DNA of 64,000 bases from Saprospiraceae bacterium (GCA_016717655.1 JADKFC010000005.1:1-64000); one strand, 5' to 3'; shown: positions 40,711 to 50,350, counted from the first letter of the stretch. A program made the numbers and translations. The notes: generated by a model from the letters alone, not told the origin.

Positions 40711-40834
40711 ACGTTTTGCGGCTTGGCGAAGGTGGCGATTTTACCGCTGAACTTTCATACGAAGCACACACTTCAAATTTACGAAAAACTGTCCTACGAA
40801 GCACAGAACCGCCACTTTTGCCAAACCGCTGTTA
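40711..40834. repeat. attC-like integron recombination site, interrupted by the group II intron
   Basis: Two 20-base arms, GCGGCTTGGCGAAGGTGGCG (40718-40737) and CGCCACTTTTGCCAAACCGC (40810-40829), pair with three G-U type mismatches around a 72-base middle. Outside the arms, GTTA (40831-40834) pairs with TAAC, which is found only after joining the intron flanks (GTTATAAC; the other part lies at 38849-38854). On the plus strand the joined site reads TATAACG...arms...GTTATCAG, the R''-L''-L'-R' order of attC, about 128 bp long, similar to VCR-type sites. Identification rests on structure; no integrase gene is in the window. Confidence 0.65.
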
Positions 40835-40911
40835 TCAGCTGCCCTTCTGTCCGTCCGAAGTGTTGTCGGTCGTGTTTGCAGGGTCTGTCTGCGATGAACG
40901 GGTGCGGTTGC

Positions 40912-40976
40912 TTGCACTCTCTTTTGCTTTTGCTGCGTTTGCCTGTGTGTTGAGGCAAAAGCAAATGTGAGTGCAA
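40912..40976. other. Long hairpin between the attC-like site and the ATPase gene
   Basis: Twenty-two-base arms (40912-40933 and 40955-40976) begin TTGCACTC and end GAGTGCAA, with two mismatches and a 21-base loop. It sits downstream of the ATPase stop (41027) on the minus strand but lacks a T tract, so it is not a standard terminator. It could protect the transcript end or be part of a cassette boundary. Confidence 0.5.
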
Positions 40977-41026
40977 ATGCGTTGGCTTTAGATGCAGACG
41001 GTTTTGGGTTTGCAGGTCTCTCCATT

Positions 41027-42913
41027 TTATCCTTTGTAATTCATCAGTCGTAAACTCGTCAAAATTACTATTAGCGTTACTCCCACGTCTGCGGCAATTG
41101 CAAAAACTAAATTGCTGTAACCGATGAATGCAAGTGTTATGAATATCAATTTTACTGCTATTGCTCCGATGGTGTTGAATTTTATTCTGCGTAATGTTTT
41201 TTGACTTAACCGAATTAAAAACGGTATGAGTGAAAGTTTGTCGTTCATCAATGCAATATTTGCGGTTTCTATTGCTGTGTCGCTACCTGCTGCTCCCATT
41301 GCTATGCCTACGGTGGATTGTGCTAAAGCTGGTGCATCGTTTATGCCATCGCCTACCATTGCTACGAATTTATACTGCTGTAAAAGTTCTTTGATTTTGT
41401 CGGCTTTGTTTTCGGGTAACATATTTCCGAATATTTTTTTGATGCCTACTTGCTCGGCTATATAGTTTGCCGCTTTTTCGCTGTCGCCTGTGAGCATTAT
41501 GGGTTCAATTTTCATTTCTTCCAACTCCTTTAAAGCTGCTGCACTGTCGGGTTTTATTTCGTCCATTAAACCTATAATTCCTGCCACACCGTCACCAAAA
41601 CTTACGACTACACTTGTTTTTCCTTGTGATGAAAGTTGCTCTACAATTTTTTCGGTTTCGTTGTCGGTGTGTTGATGTTCTTTTATGAAATCAAGTTTAC
41701 CAACATAAATTGTTTCGTCCTCACACACCAAACATTTTGCTGTTGCCCCTTTGCCCATAATGCTTTTGAAACCTTCGGTTTTGTGCGGTTCAAATCCTTC
41801 TTTTTTACTTGCATCAACTATGGCTTGTGCCAATGGATGTTCTGAAAATATTTCTGCTCCTGCGGTGCAAGCCAAAAGTTCTTCACGGCTTGTTCCGTTG
41901 AGTGGAAACACATCTGATACGATTGGATTTCCAAAAGTGATTGTTCTTGTTTTGTCTAATGCAATGGCTTTGATGCTTGCCAATGCTTCAATGTATTTTC
42001 CGCCTTTTACCAATGCTCCTTTTGCTGATGCGTTTCCGATTGCTGCATAGATGGCAACGGGTGTAGATATGACTAATGCACAAGGACAAGCAATAACCAA
42101 AAGTGTAATTGCCTGTTGCAACCAATGGTTAAAATCTAATTGCATTGCAAATACGGGAATAACAAAAACTAAAACAGCCATTACAATAATTGAAGGTGTG
42201 TAATACTTTGAAAATTGCTGAATGAATTTTTGTGTTTCGCTTTTGTTGCCCTGTGCCTCAAAAGTTAGGCGAATGATTTTTGAGAATGTGGTATCAACTG
42301 AAAGTTTGGTTGTTTCTATTTCTATGAAACCGTTTTTGTTTAGGGTTCCTGCAAAAAGATTGTCGCCTGTGTGTTTGTCTTTGGGAATTGGTTCGCCTGT
42401 AATTGCGGCTTCGTCCACTGCGGTTTCGCCTGAAATTATTTTGCCGTCAAGTGGTATCATTTCACCTGGCTTTACCTGAATGATTGTTCCGACTGCAATT
42501 TTATCTATTGGAACATTTTTGTTTTCTGCTTTTACAAAAGCTGTCTTGGGTGCTTTGCTTACTAATTCATCTAATGCAGATTTGCTGTTGGCAATTCCAA
42601 TTTCCTCCAATCTTTCACCTAAAACAAACAGCACAACTAATACAGCAGCTTCGGGAAATTCTTTGAGATAAAATGCCCCAATAACAGCAATAAGCATCAG
42701 CAGATTGATGTTGCTGAATTTGAGTTTGAAGATTGCTTTTACTCCATTCCATAAAACATTGTAGCCAATTCCTAAAATGAATATGGCGAATACGAAGGGT
42801 GCATAAGGCATTGGAATATGAATGCCGATGATGGATAAAACTTCTAAGGCAACAACTATCGTGATTGCGAAAAGAAGAAAAAGAAATTTTTTGTCGTTGA
42901 GTGGTAGTTTCAT
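41027..42913 (-). CDS. Heavy-metal P1B-type ATPase (Zn/Cd/Pb exporter type)
   Basis: The protein is 628 aa. The metal-binding membrane motif is CPC (VIACPCALVIST), the actuator loop is ITGEPIP, the nucleotide site is SEHPLAQAI and the hinge MVGDGINDAPAL. The last helix pair contains AADVGVTLIVILTSLRL, whose aspartate is typical of P1B-2 Zn2+/Cd2+/Pb2+ pumps. The phosphorylation loop reads DKTRT where DKTGT is usual. No N-terminal HMA domain is present. It should export divalent soft metals from the cytoplasm. Its ATG overlaps the stop of the 69-aa gene by 4 bases, and the block ends here. Confidence 0.92.
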   Translation of the reverse strand: MKLPLNDKKFLFLLFAITIVVALEVLSIIGIHIPMPYAPFVFAIFILGIGYNVLWNGVKAIFKLKFSNINLLMLIAVIGAFYLKEFPEAAVLVVLFVLGERLEEIGIANSKSALDELVSKAPKTAFVKAENKNVPIDKIAVGTIIQVKPGEMIPLDGKIISGETAVDEAAITGEPIPKDKHTGDNLFAGTLNKNGFIEIETTKLSVDTTFSKIIRLTFEAQGNKSETQKFIQQFSKYYTPSIIVMAVLVFVIPVFAMQLDFNHWLQQAITLLVIACPCALVISTPVAIYAAIGNASAKGALVKGGKYIEALASIKAIALDKTRTITFGNPIVSDVFPLNGTSREELLACTAGAEIFSEHPLAQAIVDASKKEGFEPHKTEGFKSIMGKGATAKCLVCEDETIYVGKLDFIKEHQHTDNETEKIVEQLSSQGKTSVVVSFGDGVAGIIGLMDEIKPDSAAALKELEEMKIEPIMLTGDSEKAANYIAEQVGIKKIFGNMLPENKADKIKELLQQYKFVAMVGDGINDAPALAQSTVGIAMGAAGSDTAIETANIALMNDKLSLIPFLIRLSQKTLRRIKFNTIGAIAVKLIFITLAFIGYSNLVFAIAADVGVTLIVILTSLRLMNYKG

Positions 42914-43119
42914 TTTTTATGTGTTTCGATATGATGTTGAAGTTGTGCTTTTAGAGTTTCAAGATATTTCTTCAAATCATCGGTGCAGATTGTTTGCTCT
43001 TTTGTTTCGCAAATGGTGGTGGGTGTTTCATCCAAATACTTGTATAGTTCGGGATATTTGGTTTCTATTTCGGTTGTGAGCAGGGTAATTTCCTGCATGA
43101 GTTGATGGAGTTGTTTCAT
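42910..43119 (-). CDS. Small helical protein of the metal-resistance operon
   Basis: The protein is 69 aa, beginning MKQLHQLMQEITLLTTEIETKYPELYKYLDE. It is predicted to be helical and acidic, with two cysteines (ICETKEQTIC) and histidines at the C-terminus (LQHHIETHKK) that could bind a metal. I know no function. The stop overlaps the ATPase start (ATGA), so the two are translationally coupled. Confidence 0.75.
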   Translation of the reverse strand: MKQLHQLMQEITLLTTEIETKYPELYKYLDETPTTICETKEQTICTDDLKKYLETLKAQLQHHIETHKK

Positions 43120-43161
43120 TGTTTGAATTAATTTTTAGTTCTTACCTGCTTTTCGATTTTG

Positions 43162-43207
43162 AAAAATGAAAGCACTGCCCAACACAGTCCGTGTTGAGCA
43201 ATGCTTT
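43162..43207 (-). terminator. Intrinsic terminator after the Cys/His-rich lipoprotein gene
   Basis: On the minus strand a 17-bp stem (AAAGCATTGCTCAACAC with GTGTTGGGCAGTGCTTT, including two G-U pairs) has a 5-base loop and is followed by a T-rich run (TTTCATTTTT). It separates the efflux genes from the downstream 69-aa/ATPase pair. Confidence 0.85.
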
Positions 43208-43221
43208 AAGAGGTGCATTTT

Positions 43222-43455
43222 TTAACTGCCTTTTTTGTGCTCAAACGCTTCACACTCGGGATGCTCTTTGCAATCTTCGGCTTTAGGGCATTTTTCGTGT
43301 GCTTCGCATTTGGGATGCTCAGGACAGTTTTCTGCCTTGGGACAATTTTTTGCATGGTCTTCGCAAGCGGTTAAATCGAGTTTACTACTGCTGTTTCCGC
43401 AGGAAGAAAGAATAATGCTGCCAAGCAGCACGAGGGAGAAAATTGATTTTTTCAT
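43222..43455 (-). CDS. Cys/His-rich small lipoprotein, probable metal binder
   Basis: The protein is 77 aa. The signal sequence MKKSIFSLVLLGSIILSSC has lipobox LSSC, so the mature protein is lipid-anchored. The rest is built from short repeats: CEDHAKNCPKAENC, PEHPKCEAHEKC, PKAEDCKEHPEC. Each pairs cysteines with nearby histidines and acids. The same pattern occurs in the neighbouring adaptor protein. It probably buffers Zn, Cd or Cu in the periplasm and may pass ions to the efflux pump. That role is inferred from composition and position. Confidence 0.8.
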   Translation of the reverse strand: MKKSIFSLVLLGSIILSSCGNSSSKLDLTACEDHAKNCPKAENCPEHPKCEAHEKCPKAEDCKEHPECEAFEHKKGS

Positions 43456-43516
43456 TTTGATTTGATTTTAATTGTGAATTGAATTGTTGTTTATTGAATT
43501 GAAATTTATTTACTTT

Positions 43517-44875
43517 TTATTGTCCACAAGCATCCATCTGTCCGCTTGTTTTGCTTTTTGATAAGAGGTAAAATGCTCCTTTTGTAATTATAGTTGCATC
43601 TTCGGGCACATCATCAATAAAACTTACTTCGGTGTAACCTAAATTGCTTACTCCTTTTTTTACTTCTTTCATGGTAAAATAAAACGCTTCTTCACTCTGA
43701 ACTTCCTTACATTTTTCGTGTGCTTCACAATCGGGATGCTTTGTGCATACTTCTTTAAGCGGACTGTGTTCGTGCTGTTCGCAATCGGGATGTTCGGGGC
43801 AATTTTCGGAAGGGGCACAAAATTCGTGTGCCGCACACAGAGGATGTTTCGTGCATCCCGTCATTTTATTACGAACGAAAATGAACTCCTTTCCATCGGT
43901 GGTAAATACTGCTTCGCTTGGAACAACAGTGGTTTTATTTTCACCAATGTCAATAAAGGCACTTACATACATGCCCGGAATGAGTTCATGGTTTTCATTT
44001 TTAATGATGGCATGAACGCTTATGGCTTTTGAATTATCTTCAAATGATTTGTTGATACCAAAAATTTCGCCTTCCATTGCTTTACCATCATGCTCGCCCT
44101 GATGTTCAGGCATGTTGGTGATTACAAAATGTATTTTTTGCCCGACTTTTACTTTGAAAATATCTTTTTCATACACGAGCAAATCGCAATGTATCTTGCT
44201 ATTGTCAATGATTTCAAAAAGCATTTTATTGGGTTCGGCATACGCACCAGTATTGGCATTAATTCGCCCGATGTAGCCGCTAATGGGTGCGGTAAGCACC
44301 ATAGAGGAAGAAATATTTCCTTTTGCAAGTTCATTCAAATTTACTGAAAGTATTTTCAACTGGCTTTCGAGTGAATTCAATTTTGCTTTACCTGAATTGT
44401 ATTCGCTTTCGGCTTTCTGAAAAATTTTGCCTGTCCCTGCATTTTGCTCATGCAATTCTTTTTGCCTAAGAAATTCCTGTTCGAGAAAAGAGAAATTGCT
44501 TTTGGCGGTGATGTATTCTTCCTGCAATTTTATAAAATCGGGATGTTCAAGAACTGCAAGTGTTTGTCCTTTTTGAACCTTACTGCCTTCCAACACCGCA
44601 ATGGATTTTACAACCGCCCCGATAAAAGTAGAAACCTCCGCTTTATTTTGTGGCGGCACTTCTAAATGTCCGCTTGCCTTTACAGATGTTTTGATGTTCT
44701 GCTTTTCGATTTTACCGAGCTGGATGTCCACTGCTTCAAACTGTTCTTTGGTGAGTTCAACAAATGTTACCAATTCTTCTTTTGGAATTTCGGCTGGTTT
44801 GTTTTCCTCTGTTTTATTGCTGTTGCAAGCTGTGATTATTAATACACTGAGCATTGCTATAAATATGTTTCTCAT
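43517..44875 (-). CDS. RND efflux periplasmic adaptor (CzcB/CusB type) with Cys/His-rich insert
   Basis: The protein is 452 aa. It is a lipoprotein (MLSVLIITACNS, lipobox ITAC) with barrel-sandwich halves (VKASGHLEVPPQNKAEVSTFIGAVVKSIAVLEGSKVQKGQTLAVLEHPDF and LTAPISGYIGRINANTGAYAEP), a helical hairpin between them, and a beta-barrel (HELIPGMYVSAFIDIG). An unusual insert in the membrane-proximal domain, from about residue 340 to 400, reads TKHPLCAAHEFC, CPEHPDCEQHEH, CTKHPDCEAHEKC. This matches the small lipoprotein next door. It links the RND pump to the outer-membrane part; the insert suggests it also collects metal. Confidence 0.9.
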   Translation of the reverse strand: MRNIFIAMLSVLIITACNSNKTEENKPAEIPKEELVTFVELTKEQFEAVDIQLGKIEKQNIKTSVKASGHLEVPPQNKAEVSTFIGAVVKSIAVLEGSKVQKGQTLAVLEHPDFIKLQEEYITAKSNFSFLEQEFLRQKELHEQNAGTGKIFQKAESEYNSGKAKLNSLESQLKILSVNLNELAKGNISSSMVLTAPISGYIGRINANTGAYAEPNKMLFEIIDNSKIHCDLLVYEKDIFKVKVGQKIHFVITNMPEHQGEHDGKAMEGEIFGINKSFEDNSKAISVHAIIKNENHELIPGMYVSAFIDIGENKTTVVPSEAVFTTDGKEFIFVRNKMTGCTKHPLCAAHEFCAPSENCPEHPDCEQHEHSPLKEVCTKHPDCEAHEKCKEVQSEEAFYFTMKEVKKGVSNLGYTEVSFIDDVPEDATIITKGAFYLLSKSKTSGQMDACGQ

Positions 44876-44883
44876 TTTTATAA

Positions 44884-47800
44884 TTATTTGTTGATGATGA
44901 AATTGATGTTGATGATGGATTGATTGATTTGAATGATGGATTGCAGATAATTTAACTGCACATCGGTTGCTGTTTGCAATGCCTGTAAATATTCAATGTA
45001 GCCAATGTCGCCACTTTTGAAACCAACTTTTGCCGTGCTGATTATTATTTCGGCATTGGGCAAAGCAGTTGATTTGTAATAATTGTATTGCGACAAATTT
45101 TGATTGTATTGCTGAAAGGCATTTTGCAGTTGGGTTTGTAAAATCAGTTTACCGTTGTCAGCTTCTTTTTGCAATGCTTGTTGTTTGTAGTTCAACGATT
45201 TTATTTTTGAAGCATTGCTGAAAAAGTCAGTGGAACACTAATCCCGACATTCAAGCCCTGAAAGCGTTTGCTTTGGTCAAAGTAAACATCTGCACCGTTT
45301 ACTGTTTGCACTCCGATTAAAGATTGGTTGAAATACCCCACATTAAAATCGGGCAGCGTTGATGCGGTTTCTACTTTTTTGTTTTTCTCTGCAATTACAG
45401 CTTGCTGATACAAAACTTTTAAAGCAGCGTTGTTGGCAATCATTGATGTGTCCAATGAGTTGCTTAATACAAGCGGTTGGAAGTTTCCACCATTGTCAAT
45501 CGTAAATTCTTCGCTTGTATTCATCAGGGTTTTCAGCGAATTGTAAGCAGTTGCATAGTCGGTTTGATTTTGTTGAAGTAAAAGCGAAAGCTGTCCCCGT
45601 TTGGTTTCGGCTGTGGTTTTCTCCAACAAATTTGTTTCGCCTGTTTTGTATCGCAAGGCAGAAGCACTTACAAAATCGTTATACAAACTGTCCAAAGATT
45701 GCAACTGTTTTTTTGCGTTTTGCAAATACAACAACTGATAAAACCAGTATTGAACCTGTGCTTTTATTTCGCTGGCTGTTGCCTGTTGCTGAAACTGGCT
45801 GCCCTGCAATTCGGCTTTGTATAAATTTGATTTTGCCGAATAGTAAGTAGGGAATGGAATAGATTGATTGATTTGGAATGCCTTGTCCTGATTGATGCTG
45901 TTGTATTGCCCGAACTGAAAATTGACATTGGTTTTGGGCAATTCAAACACCGATTTTTTCAACGTGACAGATGATTGCACATTGAGTTGCCGGGATTGCA
46001 TTTCCAGATTATTTTTCAAAGCAGTGTTTATAGCATCATCAACCGAAATTTGTTTTGGAGTTGGTGATTGAGCATTAACATTATTGAAAGAAAACAGTGC
46101 AATGAGTAAAACAACAGATGCAACACTTCCTTTCACTTTTCTTTTACTGGAAAATAAAATGTAGAGTGCAGGCAAAACAATCAGTGTAAGTAAAGTGGCA
46201 GAAAGCAGTCCGCCAATAACAACTGTCGCCAATGGTTTTTGCACTTCGGCACCTGCACTTGTAGAAAACGCCATTGGAAAAAATCCGAAGGCAGCAACTG
46301 CCGCAGTCATTATCACAGGACGCAAACGATGTTTAGTGCCTTGCCTCACACGCTCATATATATCTTCAATGCCTTCTTTTTTTAGAAAATTAAATTCGCC
46401 AATTAAAACAATTCCGTTCAGCACTGCCACACCGAACAGGGCAATAAAACCAACGCCTGCCGAAATGCTGAAAGGCATATCTCTCAGCCATAAAGCAAAC
46501 ACACCGCCTATTGCTGAAAGCGGAATGGCAGTGAAGATTAGAAGTGTCTGTGAGAATGAATTAAAAGTAAAAAACAACAGAAGCAGAATAAGCCCCAATG
46601 CAATTGGCACTGATATGGACAAACGCTGATTTGCTTCTTTGAGATTTTGAAACTGTCCGCCATAAGTTATATAGTAACCCGAAGGCAGTTTTAAATTTTT
46701 GTCAAGTATGGTTTGAATTTCTTCCACCAAACTTTCTACATCTCTTCCCCGCACATTAAAACCGACAAACACTCTGCGTTTTCCGCCTTCTCTTGAAACC
46801 TGTGCAGGAGCATCAACAATTTTAATATCGGCTAACTGGCTCAAAGGAACTTTGCTGCCCGAAGGAAGCGGAATGAAAAGATTTTCGATATTGAGTATGT
46901 CTTCACGCAAATCACGCTTGAGGCGAACCACCATATCAAAACGCATTTCGCCTTCAAACACTACTCCAGCGACATTGCCCGCAAAGGCAGTGCTTAATAC
47001 GGTATTGACATCGGAAATTGTTAAGCCATACTGTGCAATTTTATCGCGGTTGTATTCCACCAGTATCTGCGGTAAACCAGTTGATTTTTCAATGGTGGGT
47101 TCTGTAACTCCGTTTACAGGAGCTATCAACGCACCTACTATATTGGCTTGCCGTGCAAGTTCATCCAAATCATCGCCAAAAATTTTTATTGCCACATCCT
47201 GCCTTATGCCAGTCATCAGTTCATTGAAACGCATTTGCATGGGTTGGGTAACTTCCACCCTGATGCCTGGGATAACAGTCAATGCTTCTTCCATTGCTTC
47301 CTGCATTTCTTCACGGGTTTCGGCACTTGTCCATTCTTCCTTTGGCTTCATTTGCACCATCATATCGCCTCTTTCAATGGGCATGGGGTCGGTAGGAATT
47401 TCTGCACTGCCGATACGGGTAACGATTTGGCGTATTTCGGGAAATTGTTTCTTCAAAATCTTTTCGGCATGGCTGAATGTTTCAACCACTTTTGTAAGTG
47501 ATGCTCCCTGCATCATGGTTATTTCAACTGTTAAATCGCCTTCCTCTAAGGTGGGGATAAATTCGCCCCCCATATTGCTGAACACCCACATGCTAAAAAG
47601 AAAGAGAGTAAAGAATATGAGCACCACCGATTTTTTGAACCGTAAAGCAAAGGTTAAGCACAGGCGTATAAATTCGCTGAAAGAAATCCATTATCCTGTC
47701 GGAGATATTTCTTTTATGTTCTGTATTTCTGCTCAGGCACAAAGCTGACATCATGGGAACATAAGTGAGTGAAAGAATGAATGCCCCTAAAATGGCGAAT

Positions 47801-49254
47801 GCTACCGTTTGTGCCATCGGGATAAACATTTTGCCTTCTATGCCCGCCAACGCTAATATGGGCAAGTAAACAATCATAATAATGATTTCGCCAAAGGCGG
47901 CACTGGTTCTTATTTTTGAGGCAGCAGCATACACTTCGTTATCCATTTGCTCTCTACTAAGTTTTTTTATTCCTGCATAATTATGATGGCTCATGGTGAT
48001 GCGATGCACAATTGCTTCCACTATAATCACTGCCCCGTCCACAATTAAACCAAAATCAATTGCACCTAAACTCATGAGGTTTCCCGATACACCAAACAAA
48101 CGCATCATGCAAAGAGCAAAAAGCATTGCAAGCGGAATTACAGATGCGACCACCAACCCTGCTCTTAAATTGCCAAGCAGTAAAACAAGGATGAATATTA
48201 CTATCAATCCACCTTCAAGCAGGTTTTTTTCTACTGTTCCCATAGCCCTTCCAACTAATTCAGAGCGGTCAATGAATGGCTCAATCACTACTCCTTCGGG
48301 AAGTGTTTTTTGTATCTGTGCTATCCGTTCCTTCACATTTTTACTTACCTCATTGAAATTTTCACCTTTGAGCATAAGCGTAATTCCTGCGACTGCTTCT
48401 CCTTCTCCGTTTCGGGTAATTGCACCATATCGTGTGGCACTACCAAACTGCACGGTCGCTACATCACGCACAAGAACGGGCAAACCATCAATAGTTTTCA
48501 CCACAATTCTTTCTATATCCTCAATGGATTTTACCTGACCCATTCCTCTAATGAAATAGGCGTTGTCTTGTTGTTCTATGTATGAACCGCCTGTATTTTG
48601 ATTGTTGTTTTCAAGGGCTTCAAAAATTTCGGAAATGGTCAGGTTCATGGCATTGAGCTTTTCATTGTCTAATGCAATTTCATATTGCTTTACATAGCCG
48701 CCCCATCCGCTTACTTCGGCTAAACCAATCACACCAGCCATTTGGCGTTTAATGACCCAATCCTGAATAGTGCGTAAATCGGTTGCCGAATATTTTTCTT
48801 CGTAACCGGGCTTTGTATGCACTACATAATGATAAATTTCTCCCAACCCTGTTGTGATTGGAGCAAGCTGTGGTTCACCCATACCTTTGGGAATTAGTGA
48901 TTGCACATCTTTCAGCTTTTCGTTTACTTGCTGCCTTGCCCAGTAAACATCCGTTTTATCTTTAAAAACAATGGTGATTACAGAAAGCCCCGAACGGGAA
49001 ATGGAACGCTTTTCGGTTACATGGGCAATGTTGCCTGTTGCCAATTCTATGGGTGCAGTGATGAACTGCTCAACTTCCTGTGCACCTAATGAAGGGGCAA
49101 GGGTAATAACCTGCACTTGGTTATTACTTATGTCTGGCACTACATCAATAGGCAGATTTATGGCACTCCAAACACCTGTTATGATTAGTGCAAGGGTCAT
49201 CATGCCGATGATGAATTTATTTTTTATGCTGAACGCAATTATTTTATCTAACAT
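44884..49254 (-). CDS. czcA: CzcA-type heavy-metal RND pump fused to a TolC-like outer-membrane factor (two frameshifts)
   Basis: The first part (from 49254) is MLDKIIAFSIKNKFIIG...NLPIDVVPDISNNQVQV. The TM4 motif GAIDFGLIVDGAVIIVEA (D, D, E) is typical of Zn/Co/Cd pumps rather than CusA. A shift near 47600-47640 joins it to VVLIFFTLFLFSMWVFSNMGGEFIP. The RND part ends LPALYILFSSKRK, and after a second hydrophobic segment (VVLLIALFSFNNVNAQ) a TolC-like domain begins (ISVDDAINTALKNNLEMQ). A T-run shift near 45215 joins it to NYKQQALQKEADNGKLIL, ending at 44884. The repaired length is about 1,456 aa. CzcA-CzcC fusions of this size occur in Bacteroidota. The adaptor starts 8 bases downstream. 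Confidence 0.88.
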
Positions 49255-49288
49255 TTTTTAAATCAGTTTAATGAATGAATACATGATT

Positions 49289-49343
49289 ACTTGCGGTGCG
49301 TAAGCACTGCAAGTAGTTTTGTTTTGTTCTGCGTTAGCAGAAC
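49289..49343. promoter_or_regulatory. Two hairpins between the DUF6660 gene and czcA
   Basis: ACTTGCGGTGC / GCACTGCAAGT (49289-49299 and 49304-49314, one mismatch) and GTTCTGC / GCAGAAC (49326-49332 and 49337-49343, perfect) lie 35-90 bases upstream of czcA on its coding strand. No T tract follows on the minus strand, so they are more likely leader structures or operators than terminators. Confidence 0.4.
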
Positions 49344-49355
49344 ATCAGAAATTCA

Positions 49356-49670
49356 TTAACTGATTTTAGGCGGTTGCCAGATGTTGCCTGAAAAGGCAGA
49401 AGAAAAGTTTTCGGAATAAGCAATCTGCTTGTCGGGTGAAACAGGTTGCGGTGAAGTGCATTTGCTGAAATGCAATAAAACAAAACCATGACAGCACGAG
49501 CATTGGCAAAAGGGAGAACAAATATCGGTGTCGGTGTCTTGGTTGGAATGGTCGGTAGTGATAAAGGTCGATTGGTCGGCACTCATATAATTACAGTCGT
49601 CCTTGTCGCTACAATACATGCAGGACAAAGCCAAAATGTAAAAACTGAATATGAGTGTAAAGAATTTCAC
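49356..49670 (-). CDS. DUF6660 family small exported protein
   Basis: A GTG at 49670 gives VKFFTLIFSFYILALSCMYCSD, the typical DUF6660 start, about 104 aa. The frame continues upstream but without homology to the family. The middle has CSPFCQCSCCHG, a cysteine cluster, and the end is FSGNIWQPPKIS, another family hallmark. Members sit next to metal efflux operons in Bacteroidota and are thought to be periplasmic metal-related proteins. It leads the operon here. Confidence 0.8.
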   Translation of the reverse strand: MKFFTLIFSFYILALSCMYCSDKDDCNYMSADQSTFITTDHSNQDTDTDICSPFCQCSCCHGFVLLHFSKCTSPQPVSPDKQIAYSENFSSAFSGNIWQPPKIS

Positions 49671-49674
49671 GGGG

Positions 49675-49682
49675 CAAATATA
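49675..49682 (-). promoter_or_regulatory. -7 box (TATATTTG) for the metal efflux operon
   Basis: On the minus strand TATATTTG matches TAnnTTTG exactly and lies 4 bases before the GTG at 49670. If it is used, transcription would start at or inside the GTG codon, so a leaderless message or a slightly later start must be considered. No -33 TTTG is visible. Confidence 0.35.
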
Positions 49683-49984
49683 GGGAAAAATACTTTCGGT
49701 TGTGCTGAAAATTGTCGGGTGGCGGTGGTGCGGCAAAATAAAATGTGCTGCAAAAAGTGGGTCGGCTTGTGGGTGGCTTTGCAGCTCTTTTTATTTTGCG
49801 AAGGGATAGCCAAACGGCTTTGCCGAAAATTGCATTGTCGGTCGGTTTATGTCTGTCGGTTAATGGTCGCACTGTCGGGTTTTAGGGTTGCTGATAACTT
49901 GTTTATTTCCGCAACTACCTTATAGGCGCAACTTTCAATAACTCCATAAACCACTGATTACCAATAACAATTTTCTTAATTAAA

Positions 49985-50320
49985 CATATATACTCGTTTA
50001 TTAACCTCCTACATACTTTCGTATTTAAACGTGTAAAAACATCTATTAAACGCCTATCAACTACAACCAGGAGCACACCTGGCCAAGAGTGTTGTGGTCT
50101 CTTAAACTTATTTACAAGAAGATTCGGCATTTACAGGTCAGATAGCACTTTTTCATACGGATACTTATTAACTCTGTAAATATAATAATAAAGTAATAAT
50201 ATGGTGAGAATTTGGCCCCACTTTTTTAGGTGCAGAATATTATTTGGTACAGGGTATGGAAATTTGGAGATTACAATACAATATTTTGTTTTTAGGGATT
50301 TGATTGTTGGGGTTGATGGG
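49985..50320 (+). repeat. Long direct repeat, copy A (copy B at 55965-56290)
   Basis: Both copies contain, in order and in the same orientation, TATACTCGTTTATTA, ATTTAAACG or ATTAAACG, GGCATTTACAGG, GGATACTTATTAACTCTGTA, AATATAATAATAAA, AATATTATTTGGT and ATATTTTGTTTTTAGGGA-like text. Overall they are clearly homologous but with many differences. They lie about 5.97 kb apart and flank the FG-GAP, esterase, attC-like and DUF3289-like genes. No gene lies between 49671 and 50525. Confidence 0.75.
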
Positions 50321-50350
50321 ATATGGAAATTGGGGGAAGTTAAAGGGGTT

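Noticed and set aside
49488..49925. 145-codon plus-strand frame over the DUF6660 gene and the upstream gap
   Set aside because: It is antisense to the DUF6660 gene, which has clear family motifs; the frame's extension upstream shows no recognisable domain.
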